Source: Blautia sp. (lineage in GTDB: Bacteria > Bacillota > Clostridia > Lachnospirales > Lachnospiraceae). From it: a stretch of 64,000 bases of DNA. A program made the translations under genes and the position numbers. Under the pieces are notes generated by a model. The model saw nothing but the letters and a program-made list of their open reading frames with translations, was not told the origin of the DNA and searched no databases. Position 1 is the stretch's first letter. Each line of letters opens with the position of its first letter. The DNA lies in the NCBI GenBank assembly GCA_017463155.1, contig JAFTPT010000008.1, positions 1 through 64,000 on the forward strand, written 5' to 3'. Below, piece after piece: positions 26,146 to 35,264 of this stretch.

Positions 26146-26796
26146 ATGAGTTTAGGAGTCATGATCCAGCAGCTTTCCGGAGGCATGCTGGTCTCGGTGG
26201 AGATATTCGTGGTGACGCTTCTGTTTTCACTGCCGCTGGGTCTCATCATCTGTTTCGGGCGGATGTCGAAAAACCGTGTTCTGCGCGCCATCGTCTCCGC
26301 CTACATTTCCATCATGCGCGGGACGCCGCTGATGCTGCAGCTGATGGTCGTCTATTTCGGACCGTATTTTCTGTTCGGGATCAGTATTTCCATGAGCTAC
26401 AGCCTGATTGCGGTCTTTATCGCGTTTTCGATCAACTATGCAGCCTATTTTGCGGAGATCTACCGCGGCGGCATCGAGTCCATCGACATCGGCCAGTACG
26501 AGGCGGCAAAGATCCTCGGCTATACAAAGAGCCAGACCTTTTTCCGCATCATCATGCCCCAGGTCATCAAGAGGATCCTGCCCTCCGTGACCAACGAGGT
26601 CATCACGCTGGTCAAGGATACGTCGCTGGCTTTCGTGGTGGCGGTGGCCGAAATGTTCACCAAGGCCAAGCAGATCGCCAGCTCGCAGACCACGATGCTG
26701 CCCTTCGTGATCGCCGCGATCTTCTATTACATCTTTAACCTTGTGGTGGCGATCGCGATGAACAAGAGCGAGAAAAAGCTGAACTATTATCATTGA
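26146..26796 (+). CDS. Polar amino-acid ABC transporter, permease
   Basis: 216 residues, five probable membrane segments. IMRGTPLMLQLMVVYFGPYFL (HisM/GlnP-type) and the EAA-like loop EAAKILGYTKSQTFFRIIMPQ with conserved Gly identify the family. It is 87 bases after the binding-protein gene and 13 before the ATPase gene. Confidence 0.95.
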   Translation: MSLGVMIQQLSGGMLVSVEIFVVTLLFSLPLGLIICFGRMSKNRVLRAIVSAYISIMRGTPLMLQLMVVYFGPYFLFGISISMSYSLIAVFIAFSINYAAYFAEIYRGGIESIDIGQYEAAKILGYTKSQTFFRIIMPQVIKRILPSVTNEVITLVKDTSLAFVVAVAEMFTKAKQIASSQTTMLPFVIAAIFYYIFNLVVAIAMNKSEKKLNYYH

Positions 26797-26809
26797 CGGA
26801 GACTAGACT

Positions 26810-27502
26810 ATGGTACTGTTTGAGATGAAGCACATCAAAAAAAGCTTCGGGGATCTGGAAGTCCTGAAGGACATTTCCCTGCATGTGGACGAGGGGGAAG
26901 TCCTCGGGATCATCGGACCGTCCGGGTCCGGCAAATCCACGCTGCTGCGCTGCGCGACGGGGCTTGACACGCCGGATTCCGGCGAGATCATCAAGAACGG
27001 GGAGGTCGGGCTCGTGTTCCAGAACTTCAACCTGTTCCCGCATTTTTCCGTAATGAAGAATATCACGGACGCGCCGGTCAAGGTGCAGAAACGGAATAAA
27101 GACGAGGTGTTTGCCGAGGCGCGGCAGCTCCTTGCCAAGATGGGCCTTTCCGACAAGGAGAATGCCTATCCCTACCAGCTGTCCGGCGGACAGAAGCAGC
27201 GGGTCTCCATTGCCAGGGCCCTGTGCATGAATCCGCGGATCCTTTTCTTTGATGAGCCCACCTCCGCCCTGGACCCGGAGCTGACCGGCGAGATCCTGAA
27301 GGTCATCCGCTCTCTGGCAGAGGAGCATATCACCATGGTGATCGTGACCCACGAGATGACCTTTGCGAGGGATATCTCGGATCATATCATCTTTATGGAC
27401 AAGGGGATCATCGCCGTGGAGGGAAGTCCCGAGGAGGTCTTTGCCTCGGACAACGTGAGAATGAAGGAATTTCTGGGCAAATTTCATGACCAAAGTGTCT
27501 GA
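26810..27502 (+). CDS. Polar amino-acid ABC transporter, ATPase
   Basis: 230 residues. Walker [10 protein letters not shown] (residues 39-47), signature [15 protein letters not shown] and Walker [14 protein letters not shown] followed by the His switch TMVIVTHEM are all intact. It is slightly shorter than the family's usual 240-250. It ends an SBP-permease-ATPase operon and is followed directly by the purC promoter, whose -35 begins 7 bases after the stop codon. Confidence 0.96.
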   Translation: MVLFEMKHIKKSFGDLEVLKDISLHVDEGEVLGIIGPSGSGKSTLLRCATGLDTPDSGEIIKNGEVGLVFQNFNLFPHFSVMKNITDAPVKVQKRNKDEVFAEARQLLAKMGLSDKENAYPYQLSGGQKQRVSIARALCMNPRILFFDEPTSALDPELTGEILKVIRSLAEEHITMVIVTHEMTFARDISDHIIFMDKGIIAVEGSPEEVFASDNVRMKEFLGKFHDQSV

Positions 27503-27508
27503 ATGCGG

Positions 27509-27537
27509 TTGCTTTTAAAAGAGCCCTTTGCTATAAT
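27509..27537 (+). promoter_or_regulatory. purC promoter
   Basis: TTGCTT (27509-27514), 17-bp spacer, perfect TATAAT (27532-27537). Transcription would start near 27544, giving an 85-base leader. Confidence 0.75.
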
Positions 27538-27548
27538 AATTAGGCTGT

Positions 27549-27562
27549 GTCCGCATGCGGAC
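27549..27562. promoter_or_regulatory. Perfect 14-bp palindrome just downstream of the purC transcription start
   Basis: GTCCGCATGCGGAC reads the same on both strands and lies at about +6 to +19 relative to the predicted start. It could be an operator or a 5' mRNA hairpin. It does not match the PurR PurBox pattern, and no purine riboswitch is visible in the leader. Confidence 0.45.
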
Positions 27563-27628
27563 GAATGTGAGTTCTAATGGCACGAGATGATATCTGTAAG
27601 AGAGTATTCGAAAGGAATGTAGAAGGAC

Positions 27629-28336
27629 ATGGAAAAAAGAGAACAGCTTTACGAAGGAAAAGCAAAAAAGGTATTTGCGACGGATGATCCGGATGTCGTG
27701 ATCGTTAGCTACAAGGATGACGCGACCGCGTTCAACGGCGTCAAAAAGGGCACGATCCAGGGCAAGGGCGTGATCAACAACCGCATGACGAACCTTGTTT
27801 TTCAGAAATTCGAGGCTGCCGGCATTCCCACGCATTTTATCGAGGAACTGAATGACAGGGAGACCGCCGTCAAAAAGGTCGAGATCGTTCCGCTGGAGGT
27901 CATCATCCGCAATGTGGCGGCCGGAAGCTTCAGCAAGCGCATGGGCGTGGAGGAAGGAAGAGAGCTTCTCTGCCCCATCCTTGAGTTCAGCTACAAGAAC
28001 GACGACCTGGGCGATCCGTTCATCAATGATGATTACGCGCTGGCCCTGGGCCTTGCGACAAAAGAGGAGATCGACCAGATCCGGACCTACACGCACAAGG
28101 TCAACGAGATCATGAAGGCGTATTTCCTGAACGCAGGCATGAAGCTGATCGACTTCAAGATCGAGTTCGGTCGCTACCACGGCCAGATCCTCCTGGCGGA
28201 CGAGGTGTCCCCGGATACCTGCCGTCTGTGGGATGTCAATACCAATGAAAAGCTCGACAAGGACCGTTTCCGCCGTGACCTCGGCAATGTGGAGGAAGCC
28301 TACAATGAGGTGTTCCACCGCCTCGGCCTCGACTGA
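27629..28336 (+). CDS. purC: Phosphoribosylaminoimidazole-succinocarboxamide synthase
   Basis: 235 residues, the usual bacterial length. Joins CAIR and aspartate with ATP to make SAICAR in purine synthesis. [13 protein letters not shown] (N-terminus), [34 protein letters not shown] and DFKIEFGR are conserved. GAAGGA lies just before the ATG. The order purC-purB-purA groups the SAICAR, AICAR and adenylosuccinate steps. Confidence 0.97.
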   Translation: MEKREQLYEGKAKKVFATDDPDVVIVSYKDDATAFNGVKKGTIQGKGVINNRMTNLVFQKFEAAGIPTHFIEELNDRETAVKKVEIVPLEVIIRNVAAGSFSKRMGVEEGRELLCPILEFSYKNDDLGDPFINDDYALALGLATKEEIDQIRTYTHKVNEIMKAYFLNAGMKLIDFKIEFGRYHGQILLADEVSPDTCRLWDVNTNEKLDKDRFRRDLGNVEEAYNEVFHRLGLD

Positions 28337-28378
28337 GAAGACCCTGTCGTTTACCGATAAGCATAATGGAGGATGGAT

Positions 28379-29812
28379 ATGAGCACGGACCGTTATGTGA
28401 GCCCGCTGTCCGAGCGGTATGCAAGCCGTGAGATGCAGTATATCTTTTCACCGGACATGAAGTTCCGCACCTGGCGGAAGCTCTGGATCGCCCTGGCGGA
28501 GACCGAGAAGGAACTCGGGCTTCCGATCACCGACGAACAGATCGAAGAGCTGAAGAGCCATGCGGAGGACATAAACTATGAGGTAGCCCGCGAGAGGGAG
28601 AAGATCGTCCGTCATGACGTGATGTCCCATGTGTACGCCTACGGGGTACAGTGCCCGAAGGCCAAGGGGATCATCCATCTGGGTGCCACCTCCTGCTATG
28701 TGGGTGACAACACCGACATGATCGTCATGAAGCAGGCACTCCTGCTGGTGCAGAAAAAGCTGGTCAACGTGATCAGCCGGCTTTCGGAGTTCGCGGACCG
28801 CTACAAGGAGCAGCCGACGCTGGCTTTCACGCATTTTCAGCCGGCACAGCCTACGACGGTGGGCAAACGTGCAACGCTTTGGCTGCAGGAATTCCTGATG
28901 GACCTGGAGGACCTCGAGTATGTGCTGGGAACCTTAAAACTTCTTGGCAGCAAGGGAACCACGGGAACCCAGGCCAGCTTCCTGGAGCTGTTTGAGGGGG
29001 ATCAGGAGAAGATCGACCGGATCGATCCCATGATCGCCGGAAAGATGGGCTTTGAGGCCTGCTATCCGGTATCCGGGCAGACCTATTCCCGCAAGGTGGA
29101 CACGAGGGTCATGAACATCCTGGCCGGCATTGCGGCCAGCGCCCACAAGATGTCCAATGACATCCGGCTCCTGCAGCACCTGAAGGAAGTGGAGGAACCC
29201 TTCGAAAAGAACCAGATCGGCTCCTCTGCCATGGCTTACAAACGGAATCCCATGCGCAGCGAGAGGATCGCCTCCCTGTCACGTTTTGTGATGGTGGATG
29301 CCCTCAATCCGGCGATCACATCCGCCACGCAGTGGTTTGAGCGTACACTGGATGATTCCGCCAACAAGCGCCTGTCCATCCCTGAGGGCTTTCTCGCCAT
29401 CGACGGGATCCTGGACCTGTGCCTGAATGTGGTGACGGGACTTGTCGTCTATCCGAAGGTCATCGAAAAGCATATGATGGCGGAGCTTCCGTTCATGGCG
29501 ACCGAGAATATCATGATGGACGCCGTCAAGGCCGGCGGGGACCGTCAGGAGATGCATGAACGCATCCGGGAGCTTTCCATGGAAGCCGGTGCGCATGTCA
29601 AGGCGGAAGGGAAGGACAATGACCTTCTGAAGCTGATCGCGGAGGATCCGGCCTTCAATCTTTCCTACGAAGAACTGGAAAAGGCCATGGAGCCGAAGCG
29701 CTATATCGGCCGTTCCCGGGAGCAGACCGAAGCATTCCTTACCGGAGTGGTTGCGCCGGTGCTCGCATCCCACAAGGACCTTCTGGGCATGACGGCCGAG
29801 ATCAATGTCTGA
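28379..29812 (+). CDS. purB: Adenylosuccinate lyase
   Basis: 477 residues. It splits SAICAR and adenylosuccinate with release of fumarate. ATG 28379 is chosen because GGAGG (28368-28372) lies 6 bases upstream and abuts the alternative ATG at 28373. Conserved YVSPLSERYAS, HLGATSCYVGDNTDM and the superfamily signature GSSAMAYKRNPMRSE are visible. It acts on the products of both purC and purA, which flank it. Confidence 0.97.
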   Translation: MSTDRYVSPLSERYASREMQYIFSPDMKFRTWRKLWIALAETEKELGLPITDEQIEELKSHAEDINYEVAREREKIVRHDVMSHVYAYGVQCPKAKGIIHLGATSCYVGDNTDMIVMKQALLLVQKKLVNVISRLSEFADRYKEQPTLAFTHFQPAQPTTVGKRATLWLQEFLMDLEDLEYVLGTLKLLGSKGTTGTQASFLELFEGDQEKIDRIDPMIAGKMGFEACYPVSGQTYSRKVDTRVMNILAGIAASAHKMSNDIRLLQHLKEVEEPFEKNQIGSSAMAYKRNPMRSERIASLSRFVMVDALNPAITSATQWFERTLDDSANKRLSIPEGFLAIDGILDLCLNVVTGLVVYPKVIEKHMMAELPFMATENIMMDAVKAGGDRQEMHERIRELSMEAGAHVKAEGKDNDLLKLIAEDPAFNLSYEELEKAMEPKRYIGRSREQTEAFLTGVVAPVLASHKDLLGMTAEINV

Positions 29813-29834
29813 GTACACGAAAGGATCATAATAA

Positions 29835-31115
29835 ATGGTAAAAGCTGTAGTTGGAGCAAACTGGGGAGACGAGGGCAAGGGCAAGATCACGGATATGCTT
29901 GCCAAGGAAGCCGATATCATCATCCGGTTCCAGGGTGGCGCAAACGCCGGGCATACGATCGTCAACGATTATGGCAAATTTGCGCTCCATACGCTGCCGT
30001 CCGGTGTCTTCTATGACCACACGACGAGCATCATCGGCAATGGCGTGGCACTCAATATTCCCGTGTTTTTCAAGGAATACAACGAGATCGTAGGAAGGGG
30101 CGTTCCGGCTCCGAAGATCCTGATCTCGGACCGCGCGCAGATCGTCATGCCGTATCATATTCTGCTGGACCAGTACGAGGAGGAGAGGCTTGCGGGCAAA
30201 TCCTTCGGGTCGACCAAGTCCGGCATCGCACCGTTCTATTCCGACAAATATGCGAAGATCGGCTTCCAGGTCAGCGAGCTGTTCGACGAGGACAGCCTCC
30301 GCGAAAAACTGGCGCGGGTCTGTGAGATGAAAAACGTCCTGATGGAGCATCTGTATCACAAACCGCTCCTGGATCCGGACGAGCTCTTTGCGGAGCTGAT
30401 GGAATACAGAAAAATGGCGGAGCCCTACGTCTGTGATGTTTCCGCCTACCTGTGGCAGGCGCTGCAGGATGGCAAGGAGATCCTTCTGGAAGGACAGCTC
30501 GGATCCCTCAAGGATCCGGATCACGGGATCTATCCCATGGTCACATCGTCCTCCACGCTGGCCGCCTACGGGGCGATCGGCGCGGGGATCCCGCCCTATG
30601 AGATCAAAAAGATCATCACCGTATGCAAGGCCTATTCGAGCGCTGTCGGCGCCGGGGCCTTTGTGTCCGAGATCTTCGGCGATGAGGCCGATGAGCTTCG
30701 CCGGCGCGGCGGAGACGGCGGTGAGTACGGTGCGACGACCGGACGTCCCAGAAGGATGGGATGGTTCGACTGCGTCGCTTCCAGGTACGGCTGCCGTATC
30801 CAGGGAACCACCGACGTGGCCTTCACCGTGCTCGACGTGCTGGGATATCTGGATGAGATCCCGGTGTGCGTAGGCTACGAGATCGACGGCGAGGTTACCA
30901 CGGAATTCCCGGTGACCGCAAAGCTGAATCGCGCGAAACCGGTGCTGGAGACCCTTCCGGGCTGGAAGTGCGATATCCGCGGGATCCGGACCTACGGGGA
31001 GCTTCCGGAAAACTGCCGAAGGTATATTGAGTTTATCGAAGAAAGGATCGGATTCCCGATCACCATGATCAGCAACGGCCCCGGACGGAACGATATCATC
31101 TACCGGAACCGCTGA
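29835..31115 (+). CDS. purA: Adenylosuccinate synthetase
   Basis: 426 residues. GTP-dependent conversion of IMP and aspartate to adenylosuccinate. NWGDEGKGKITDMLA with the catalytic Asp and P-loop, GGANAGHTIV with the catalytic His, and EGQLGSLKDPDHGIYPMVTSS are present. In many Firmicutes purA stands alone, so its linkage to purC and purB makes the last steps to AMP one transcription unit here. The HAD gene follows after 21 bases. Confidence 0.97.
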   Translation: MVKAVVGANWGDEGKGKITDMLAKEADIIIRFQGGANAGHTIVNDYGKFALHTLPSGVFYDHTTSIIGNGVALNIPVFFKEYNEIVGRGVPAPKILISDRAQIVMPYHILLDQYEEERLAGKSFGSTKSGIAPFYSDKYAKIGFQVSELFDEDSLREKLARVCEMKNVLMEHLYHKPLLDPDELFAELMEYRKMAEPYVCDVSAYLWQALQDGKEILLEGQLGSLKDPDHGIYPMVTSSSTLAAYGAIGAGIPPYEIKKIITVCKAYSSAVGAGAFVSEIFGDEADELRRRGGDGGEYGATTGRPRRMGWFDCVASRYGCRIQGTTDVAFTVLDVLGYLDEIPVCVGYEIDGEVTTEFPVTAKLNRAKPVLETLPGWKCDIRGIRTYGELPENCRRYIEFIEERIGFPITMISNGPGRNDIIYRNR

Positions 31116-31136
31116 TCCCGGAATACGAGGATATAT

Positions 31137-31952
31137 ATGAAAAATTCAAAAAGGGTCCTGGCGGTCATCGGAGTGATCCTTCTGCTGGCGGCCTTCTGCC
31201 TGCCCATGTTTTTCGCCTTCGGAAAAGGAGAGGGTTCAAGAGGCATGTTCCTCGCAGCCCTCGGCGTTGCGATCTTTGTCCCTGTGTTTGCCTATATCTG
31301 CATGATGGCCGTGCGGATCTTCGGCCGCAAAAAGGAAAAGGACACCGGCGCGATCCGGAACGTCGTCTTTGACATGGGCAACGTGCTGCTGGATTTCGGA
31401 TGGCGGGAGTACATCGACAGCTTCGGCTTTCCGGAGGAAAAAAAGCAGAAGATCATACAGGCCACGGTGATGAATCCGGTGTGGAACGAGCGGGACAGAG
31501 GCGTCCTCACGGAGGAGGAGTATGTGGATCAGATGACGGAGACCGCGCCGGAGTACACGGATGATATCCGCGAGGTCATGCGCAGGTCCCCGGAGTGCAC
31601 GCATGTGTTCGACTATGCGCTCTCCTGGGTCAGGTATCTGCATGATGCGGGGTATCACCTGTACGTGCTGTCCAACTACTGTGATCATATGTTTCAGGAA
31701 AACCTGAAGGAGATGCCCTACCTGTCCTACATGGACGGCGTGGTGATCTCATACCGGGAGCACCTGATCAAGCCGGAACCGGAGATCTACCAGCTTCTTC
31801 TGGACCGCTACCATCTGAAGCCGGCCGAGACGGTCTACCTGGATGATATGGAAAAAAACTGTGAGGCAGCAAGGGCGCTCGGCATCCATGCTATCTGTTT
31901 TCAGGACTTTAAGCAGGCAGCGGCCGAGCTTGAAAAACTGGGCGTAAAATAA
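31137..31952 (+). CDS. HAD-superfamily hydrolase fused to a two-helix membrane anchor
   Basis: 271 residues. Residues 1-62 hold two hydrophobic segments (VLAVIGVILLLAAFCLPMFF; MFLAALGVAIFVPVFAYICM). The rest is an HAD-IA domain: motif I VVFDMGNVLLDF (nucleophile Asp near residue 80, without a second Asp two residues on), motif II VLSNY, motif III IKPEPEIY and motif IV YLDDMEKN. DMGNV-type motif I is common in YihX-like sugar or nucleotide phosphatases. The fusion with membrane helices is unusual and would hold the enzyme at the inner face of the membrane; the substrate is unknown. It follows purA closely. Confidence 0.85.
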   Translation: MKNSKRVLAVIGVILLLAAFCLPMFFAFGKGEGSRGMFLAALGVAIFVPVFAYICMMAVRIFGRKKEKDTGAIRNVVFDMGNVLLDFGWREYIDSFGFPEEKKQKIIQATVMNPVWNERDRGVLTEEEYVDQMTETAPEYTDDIREVMRRSPECTHVFDYALSWVRYLHDAGYHLYVLSNYCDHMFQENLKEMPYLSYMDGVVISYREHLIKPEPEIYQLLLDRYHLKPAETVYLDDMEKNCEAARALGIHAICFQDFKQAAAELEKLGVK

Positions 31953-31995
31953 CGCCGGATCTATGTGAGATAAGATGAAAAGAGGGTAATGTAGA

Positions 31996-32505
31996 ATGAG
32001 TGACAAGACGATTTTGGAACAGTGGCGTGAGATCGCGTATGACCAGAAGGCCGACAAGGGCAAGTTGCAGAAATTCTGGTCGGACTATTTTGCAATCGAA
32101 AAAGGGATCTATGAGCAGCTTCTCGCGGAGCCGGACGTGGAGGTCAAGGGAACGGTCAGCGAGCTGGCCGAAAAGTACGGACAGGATGTGCTGACCATGG
32201 TCGGTTTTCTGGATGGGATCAACGACAGCCTGAAGACCCCGAACCCCATCGAGACCATGGATGAGAACACGGAAGTCAGCCTTGCATTTGATAAAGAATC
32301 TCTGTACAAGAACATGGTGGACGCCAAGGCGGACTGGCTGTACAACCTGCCGCAGTGGAACGATATCTTTACTCCGGAGCGCCAGAAGGAGCTGTATCTG
32401 GAGCAGAAGAAATCCGGAACGGTCGTAAAGCCGCCGAAGGTGGGCCGCAACGATCCGTGTCCCTGCGGGAGCGGTAAAAAATACAAACATTGCTGCGGAA
32501 GATAA
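31996..32505 (+). CDS. SEC-C motif protein
   Basis: 169 residues. The C-terminal [19 protein letters not shown] is the zinc-binding SEC-C motif (CxCxnCC), as in the SecA tail. The N-terminal 140 residues are helical ([19 protein letters not shown]) and recur in Firmicutes SEC-C proteins of unknown function. A terminator follows. Confidence 0.9.
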   Translation: MSDKTILEQWREIAYDQKADKGKLQKFWSDYFAIEKGIYEQLLAEPDVEVKGTVSELAEKYGQDVLTMVGFLDGINDSLKTPNPIETMDENTEVSLAFDKESLYKNMVDAKADWLYNLPQWNDIFTPERQKELYLEQKKSGTVVKPPKVGRNDPCPCGSGKKYKHCCGR

Positions 32506-32516
32506 TGCCGCGGCGG

Positions 32517-32550
32517 AGAAGGGGTCCCATTTTCGAATGGGACCTTCTTT
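32517..32550 (+). terminator. Terminator of the pur-HAD-SEC-C unit
   Basis: Stem GGTCCCATT (32523-32531), UUCG tetraloop, AATGGGACC (32536-32544), then TTCTTT. The tetraloop adds stability. Confidence 0.9.
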
Positions 32551-32575
32551 GCTCTTATGAAGGAGGATCCTTCGC

Positions 32576-33322
32576 ATGAAGTACGTATTCTGGGGAGCGG
32601 CGGTGCTCTCATTGCTCTACTATATCGTGATCGTCCTCTATGCCGGGATCACCGCGAGCTTTGCCTGGTTCTGGCCGGTCCTGGCTGTTTTGCTGGCCGC
32701 CGTCGGGGCCGTATGGGGAAAGCTCCGGACGAATGCAGAAGGAGGGATCCCGGCCGCGGAGATCGGCCTTCTGGTGATCCTTTTTGTCTTTGCCCTTACG
32801 TTTGCCGTATTGACAGGCTTGGTCCTTAAGGGCATGCGCGCCGAGGGAGAAAAGGACCTTCAGTATGTGATCGTCCTGGGTGCGCAGGTGCGGGGCGACC
32901 ATCCTTCGCTCTCGCTGGAAAAACGCCTTGAAAAGGCTTTTTCGTACGCGGAGGAGAATCCGGATACGATCCTGATCCTGTCCGGTGGGCAGGGCCCCGG
33001 AGAGGCTATGACCGAAGCGTCCTGCATGGAGGAATGGCTTCTGGCGCACGGGATCCCGAAGGAGCGGATGATCCTGGAGGAGCGCTCCACCAGTACCGTC
33101 GAGAATCTGATCTTCAGCGATGAGCTGACCGGCTGCAAAAACGCCCGGACGGGGATCATCACCAATGATTTCCACGTGTACCGGGCGCAGCGTCTTGCCG
33201 AAAGGCAGGGCTATTCGGATGTCTGCGGCATTGCCGCAGGGAGCGTCCCCATCATGGAGGTCCATTTTATCGTCCGGGAGGTCTTTGCCCTTCTGAAGGA
33301 AAAGCATGCCGGAAATATCTGA
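32576..33322 (+). CDS. YdcF/DUF218 membrane protein
   Basis: 248 residues. Four hydrophobic segments in residues 1-88, then the DUF218 domain: QYVIVLGAQVRGDHPSLSLEKRL, ILILSGGQGPGEAMTEASCME, RSTSTVENLIFSDEL and GIITNDFHVYRAQRLAERQG. This family (YdcF, SanA, ElyC-like) is linked to envelope functions such as peptidoglycan-lipid metabolism; the reaction is unknown. GAAGGAGG lies upstream of the ATG. Confidence 0.88.
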   Translation: MKYVFWGAAVLSLLYYIVIVLYAGITASFAWFWPVLAVLLAAVGAVWGKLRTNAEGGIPAAEIGLLVILFVFALTFAVLTGLVLKGMRAEGEKDLQYVIVLGAQVRGDHPSLSLEKRLEKAFSYAEENPDTILILSGGQGPGEAMTEASCMEEWLLAHGIPKERMILEERSTSTVENLIFSDELTGCKNARTGIITNDFHVYRAQRLAERQGYSDVCGIAAGSVPIMEVHFIVREVFALLKEKHAGNI

Positions 33323-33346
33323 GACCGGACAGGAACGGATGGTCCG

Positions 33347-34213
33347 TCAGGTGAAGAAGCGGGCCTTGATCTCGGGGATAGGCATTTCGTGCCCCGTCCA
33401 CAGGCGGAAGGCTTCAGCGCCCTGGTACAGGAGCATATACATGCCGTTGAAGGTGCGAAGGCCGGCTTCCCGTGCAGTCCGAAGAAGCAGTGTCTCACGG
33501 GGATTATAGATCACATCGGAGACGACCAGTTCACTTCCGCGGAAAAGGGAGAGGTCGGTGATCACCGATTCCTCCGTATGCGGGGCCATTCCGACCGAGG
33601 TGGCGTTGATGAGGAGGAAGCTCTCCGCGAGGGCGTCCTTAAGAGCGGTTTCGTCACCATGCTCGTGCAGGAATACCCGGCAGGGCAGTTCACGGTTGAT
33701 GCGCTCCGCCAGGGCTTCCATACGGCCGTGAAAACGGCTGGTGCTCCTGAGAAACAGATGAATGGCCGCGACGCCGTCCAGGGCAGCCTGCGCGCAGATC
33801 GCGGTGGCGGCGCCTCCGGCGCCCATCAGGGTGATGGTCTTATTGGCCAGGTCATGCCCGGCGTCACGGGCTGCCTGCATGAAGCCCACGCCGTCCGTGT
33901 TGTGGCCAATCAGACGGCCGTTCTCCACGACGACCGTGTTGACGGCGCCGATCATGGAAGCGGCGTCCGAGAGTTCATGAAGGAGCGGCACGATCGCGTT
34001 CTTGTCGGGCATGGTGAGATTGAAGCCGCGGATCCCGCAGGCGGTCAGGCCGGCCACGGCCTCCGGCAGGGCTTTTTCGGTCACGTCAAAGCAGAGATAT
34101 ACATAATCAAGTCCCAGAAGCCGGAAGGCTTCGTTATGCATGAGCGGCGATATACTGTGGGAGACCGGACTTCCAAGCAGGGCAGTCAGGCCGGTCGTAC
34201 CGGTGATATTCAT
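33347..34213 (-). CDS. aroE: Shikimate dehydrogenase
   Basis: 288 residues on the minus strand; ATG at 34213. The reading frame stays open far upstream of this start, but that part is antisense to aroD. NADPH-dependent reduction of 3-dehydroshikimate. SPVSHSISPLMHN, FNLTMPDKNAI (catalytic Lys), NTDGVGFM, GAGGAATAICAQ and NATSVGM are conserved. MPDK replaces the usual TxPxK (T/V-x-P-H/F-K), a mild deviation. It is divergent from aroD, the preceding enzyme in the pathway, with an 81-base gap that should hold both promoters; no clear consensus site was found there. Confidence 0.95.
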   Translation of the reverse strand: MNITGTTGLTALLGSPVSHSISPLMHNEAFRLLGLDYVYLCFDVTEKALPEAVAGLTACGIRGFNLTMPDKNAIVPLLHELSDAASMIGAVNTVVVENGRLIGHNTDGVGFMQAARDAGHDLANKTITLMGAGGAATAICAQAALDGVAAIHLFLRSTSRFHGRMEALAERINRELPCRVFLHEHGDETALKDALAESFLLINATSVGMAPHTEESVITDLSLFRGSELVVSDVIYNPRETLLLRTAREAGLRTFNGMYMLLYQGAEAFRLWTGHEMPIPEIKARFFT

Positions 34214-34294
34214 GGCAGATAAGTTCCTTTCTGTACGTGGTTTACGGTACTGTATCTTCATCAGTGTAACGGTTAAAAAAGGAGATGTCAAGAA

Positions 34295-35059
34295 ATGACA
34301 AAAGCGATCCGGATCGGAAAGATATATCTGGGAGAAGGACTCCCGAAGATCTGCGCCCCGCTTACGGGGACGGAGAGAGAGAAGCTTCTTGCGGAAGCGG
34401 AGGCGGTCAGGAAAGCCGGCGCGGACATGGCGGAATGGCGGGCGGACCTGTGGAACGGCTGCCGGGAGGAGAACGATCCTGCCGGAGCGGAGCTTAGGAG
34501 CCTGGTCTGTGAGCTGAAGGAGATGCTGCAGGACCTTCCGCTGCTTTTTACGATCCGCACGCAGGCGGAAGGCGGAAGGGCTGATCTCTCCGAAGAGGCG
34601 TATGAGCGGATGGCGCTTTTTGCCGCGGAGGCGGGGGCCGATCTTGTGGATGTAGAGGCGTTTCAGGGGGATCCGGATCGCAGGTGCCACCTGATCCGCG
34701 ATCTGCAGGATAAAGGAGCGGCCGTGATCGCTTCTACGCATGATTTTGAAAAGACCGGTCCGAAGGAGGAACTGCTGGAACGGTTCCGCCGGATGGACAG
34801 GACCGGCGCCGATATCCTGAAGATGGCGGTCATGCCGCAGCAGGGGACGGATGTCACGGCACTCATGGAAGCGACGAGAGAGATGGCGGACCGGTATACG
34901 CAGAGGCCGCTGATCTCCATGTCCATGGGGGTACTGGGCGTTAGGAGCCGCATCGAGGGAGCTTCTTTTGGTTCCTGCGTGACCTTCGGAACGGTGGGAG
35001 AGGCATCCGCGCCGGGCCAGCTTCCCGTCGGTGAACTTAGGAAACGACTCGCAGAATAA
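34295..35059 (+). CDS. aroD: 3-dehydroquinate dehydratase, type I
   Basis: 254 residues. Schiff-base type I enzyme. The catalytic histidine is in IASTHDFEKT and the Schiff-base lysine in ADILKMAVMPQ; MAEWRADLW near the N-terminus and SMSMGVLGVRSRIEGASFGS at the C-terminus are conserved. GGAGA precedes the ATG. aroE and aroD are consecutive shikimate-pathway steps. A long terminator follows. Confidence 0.96.
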   Translation: MTKAIRIGKIYLGEGLPKICAPLTGTEREKLLAEAEAVRKAGADMAEWRADLWNGCREENDPAGAELRSLVCELKEMLQDLPLLFTIRTQAEGGRADLSEEAYERMALFAAEAGADLVDVEAFQGDPDRRCHLIRDLQDKGAAVIASTHDFEKTGPKEELLERFRRMDRTGADILKMAVMPQQGTDVTALMEATREMADRYTQRPLISMSMGVLGVRSRIEGASFGSCVTFGTVGEASAPGQLPVGELRKRLAE

Positions 35060-35068
35060 AAAAACGAA

Positions 35069-35124
35069 CACAGGGAAAAAGTCCCGGAAGCCTTGAATTC
35101 AGCGGCTTCCGGGACTTTTCTGTG
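35069..35124 (+). terminator. Terminator after aroD
   Basis: Long arms AAAAGTCCCGGAAGCC (ending 35092) and GGCTTCCGGGACTTTT (35104-35119), extended by CACAG (35069) with CTGTG (35120-35124). Isolates aroD from the sigma factor gene. Confidence 0.92.
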
Positions 35125-35133
35125 TGCGGCCGA

Positions 35134-35218
35134 TGTCGAAAAAGCCAGAAATCTGTCGATAAAAAAAGTTCTGTTTCGACAGGATTCGACAAGCTTTTTT
35201 CAGGGATTTCTGTATAAT
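35134..35218 (+). promoter_or_regulatory. Spo0A-type promoter with four 0A boxes
   Basis: Two forward Spo0A boxes, TGTCGAA (35134-35140) and TGTCGAT (35154-35160), and two reverse ones, TTCGACA (35175-35181) and TTCGACA (35185-35191). The TCGA cores start at 35136, 35156, 35176 and 35186: steps of 20, 20 and 10, that is, on the same face of the helix. The last box overlaps a -35-like position that is 21 bp from a perfect TATAAT (35213-35218), the long spacing of the spoIIG/spoIIE type of Spo0A-dependent sigma-A promoters. Leader to ATG 35265 about 40 bases. Confidence 0.75.
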
Positions 35219-35264
35219 GGTCAACAACAACCCGGGCCTTTACGGGGAGTAGGCCGGGAGAGCC

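Noticed and set aside
27541..27628. Purine riboswitch in the purC leader
   Set aside because: The leader is under 90 bases and lacks the paired loops of that aptamer.
33347..35071. Very long minus-strand reading frame extending aroE to 574 residues
   Set aside because: The extra part is antisense to aroD, a real gene with catalytic residues; aroE starts normally at 34213.
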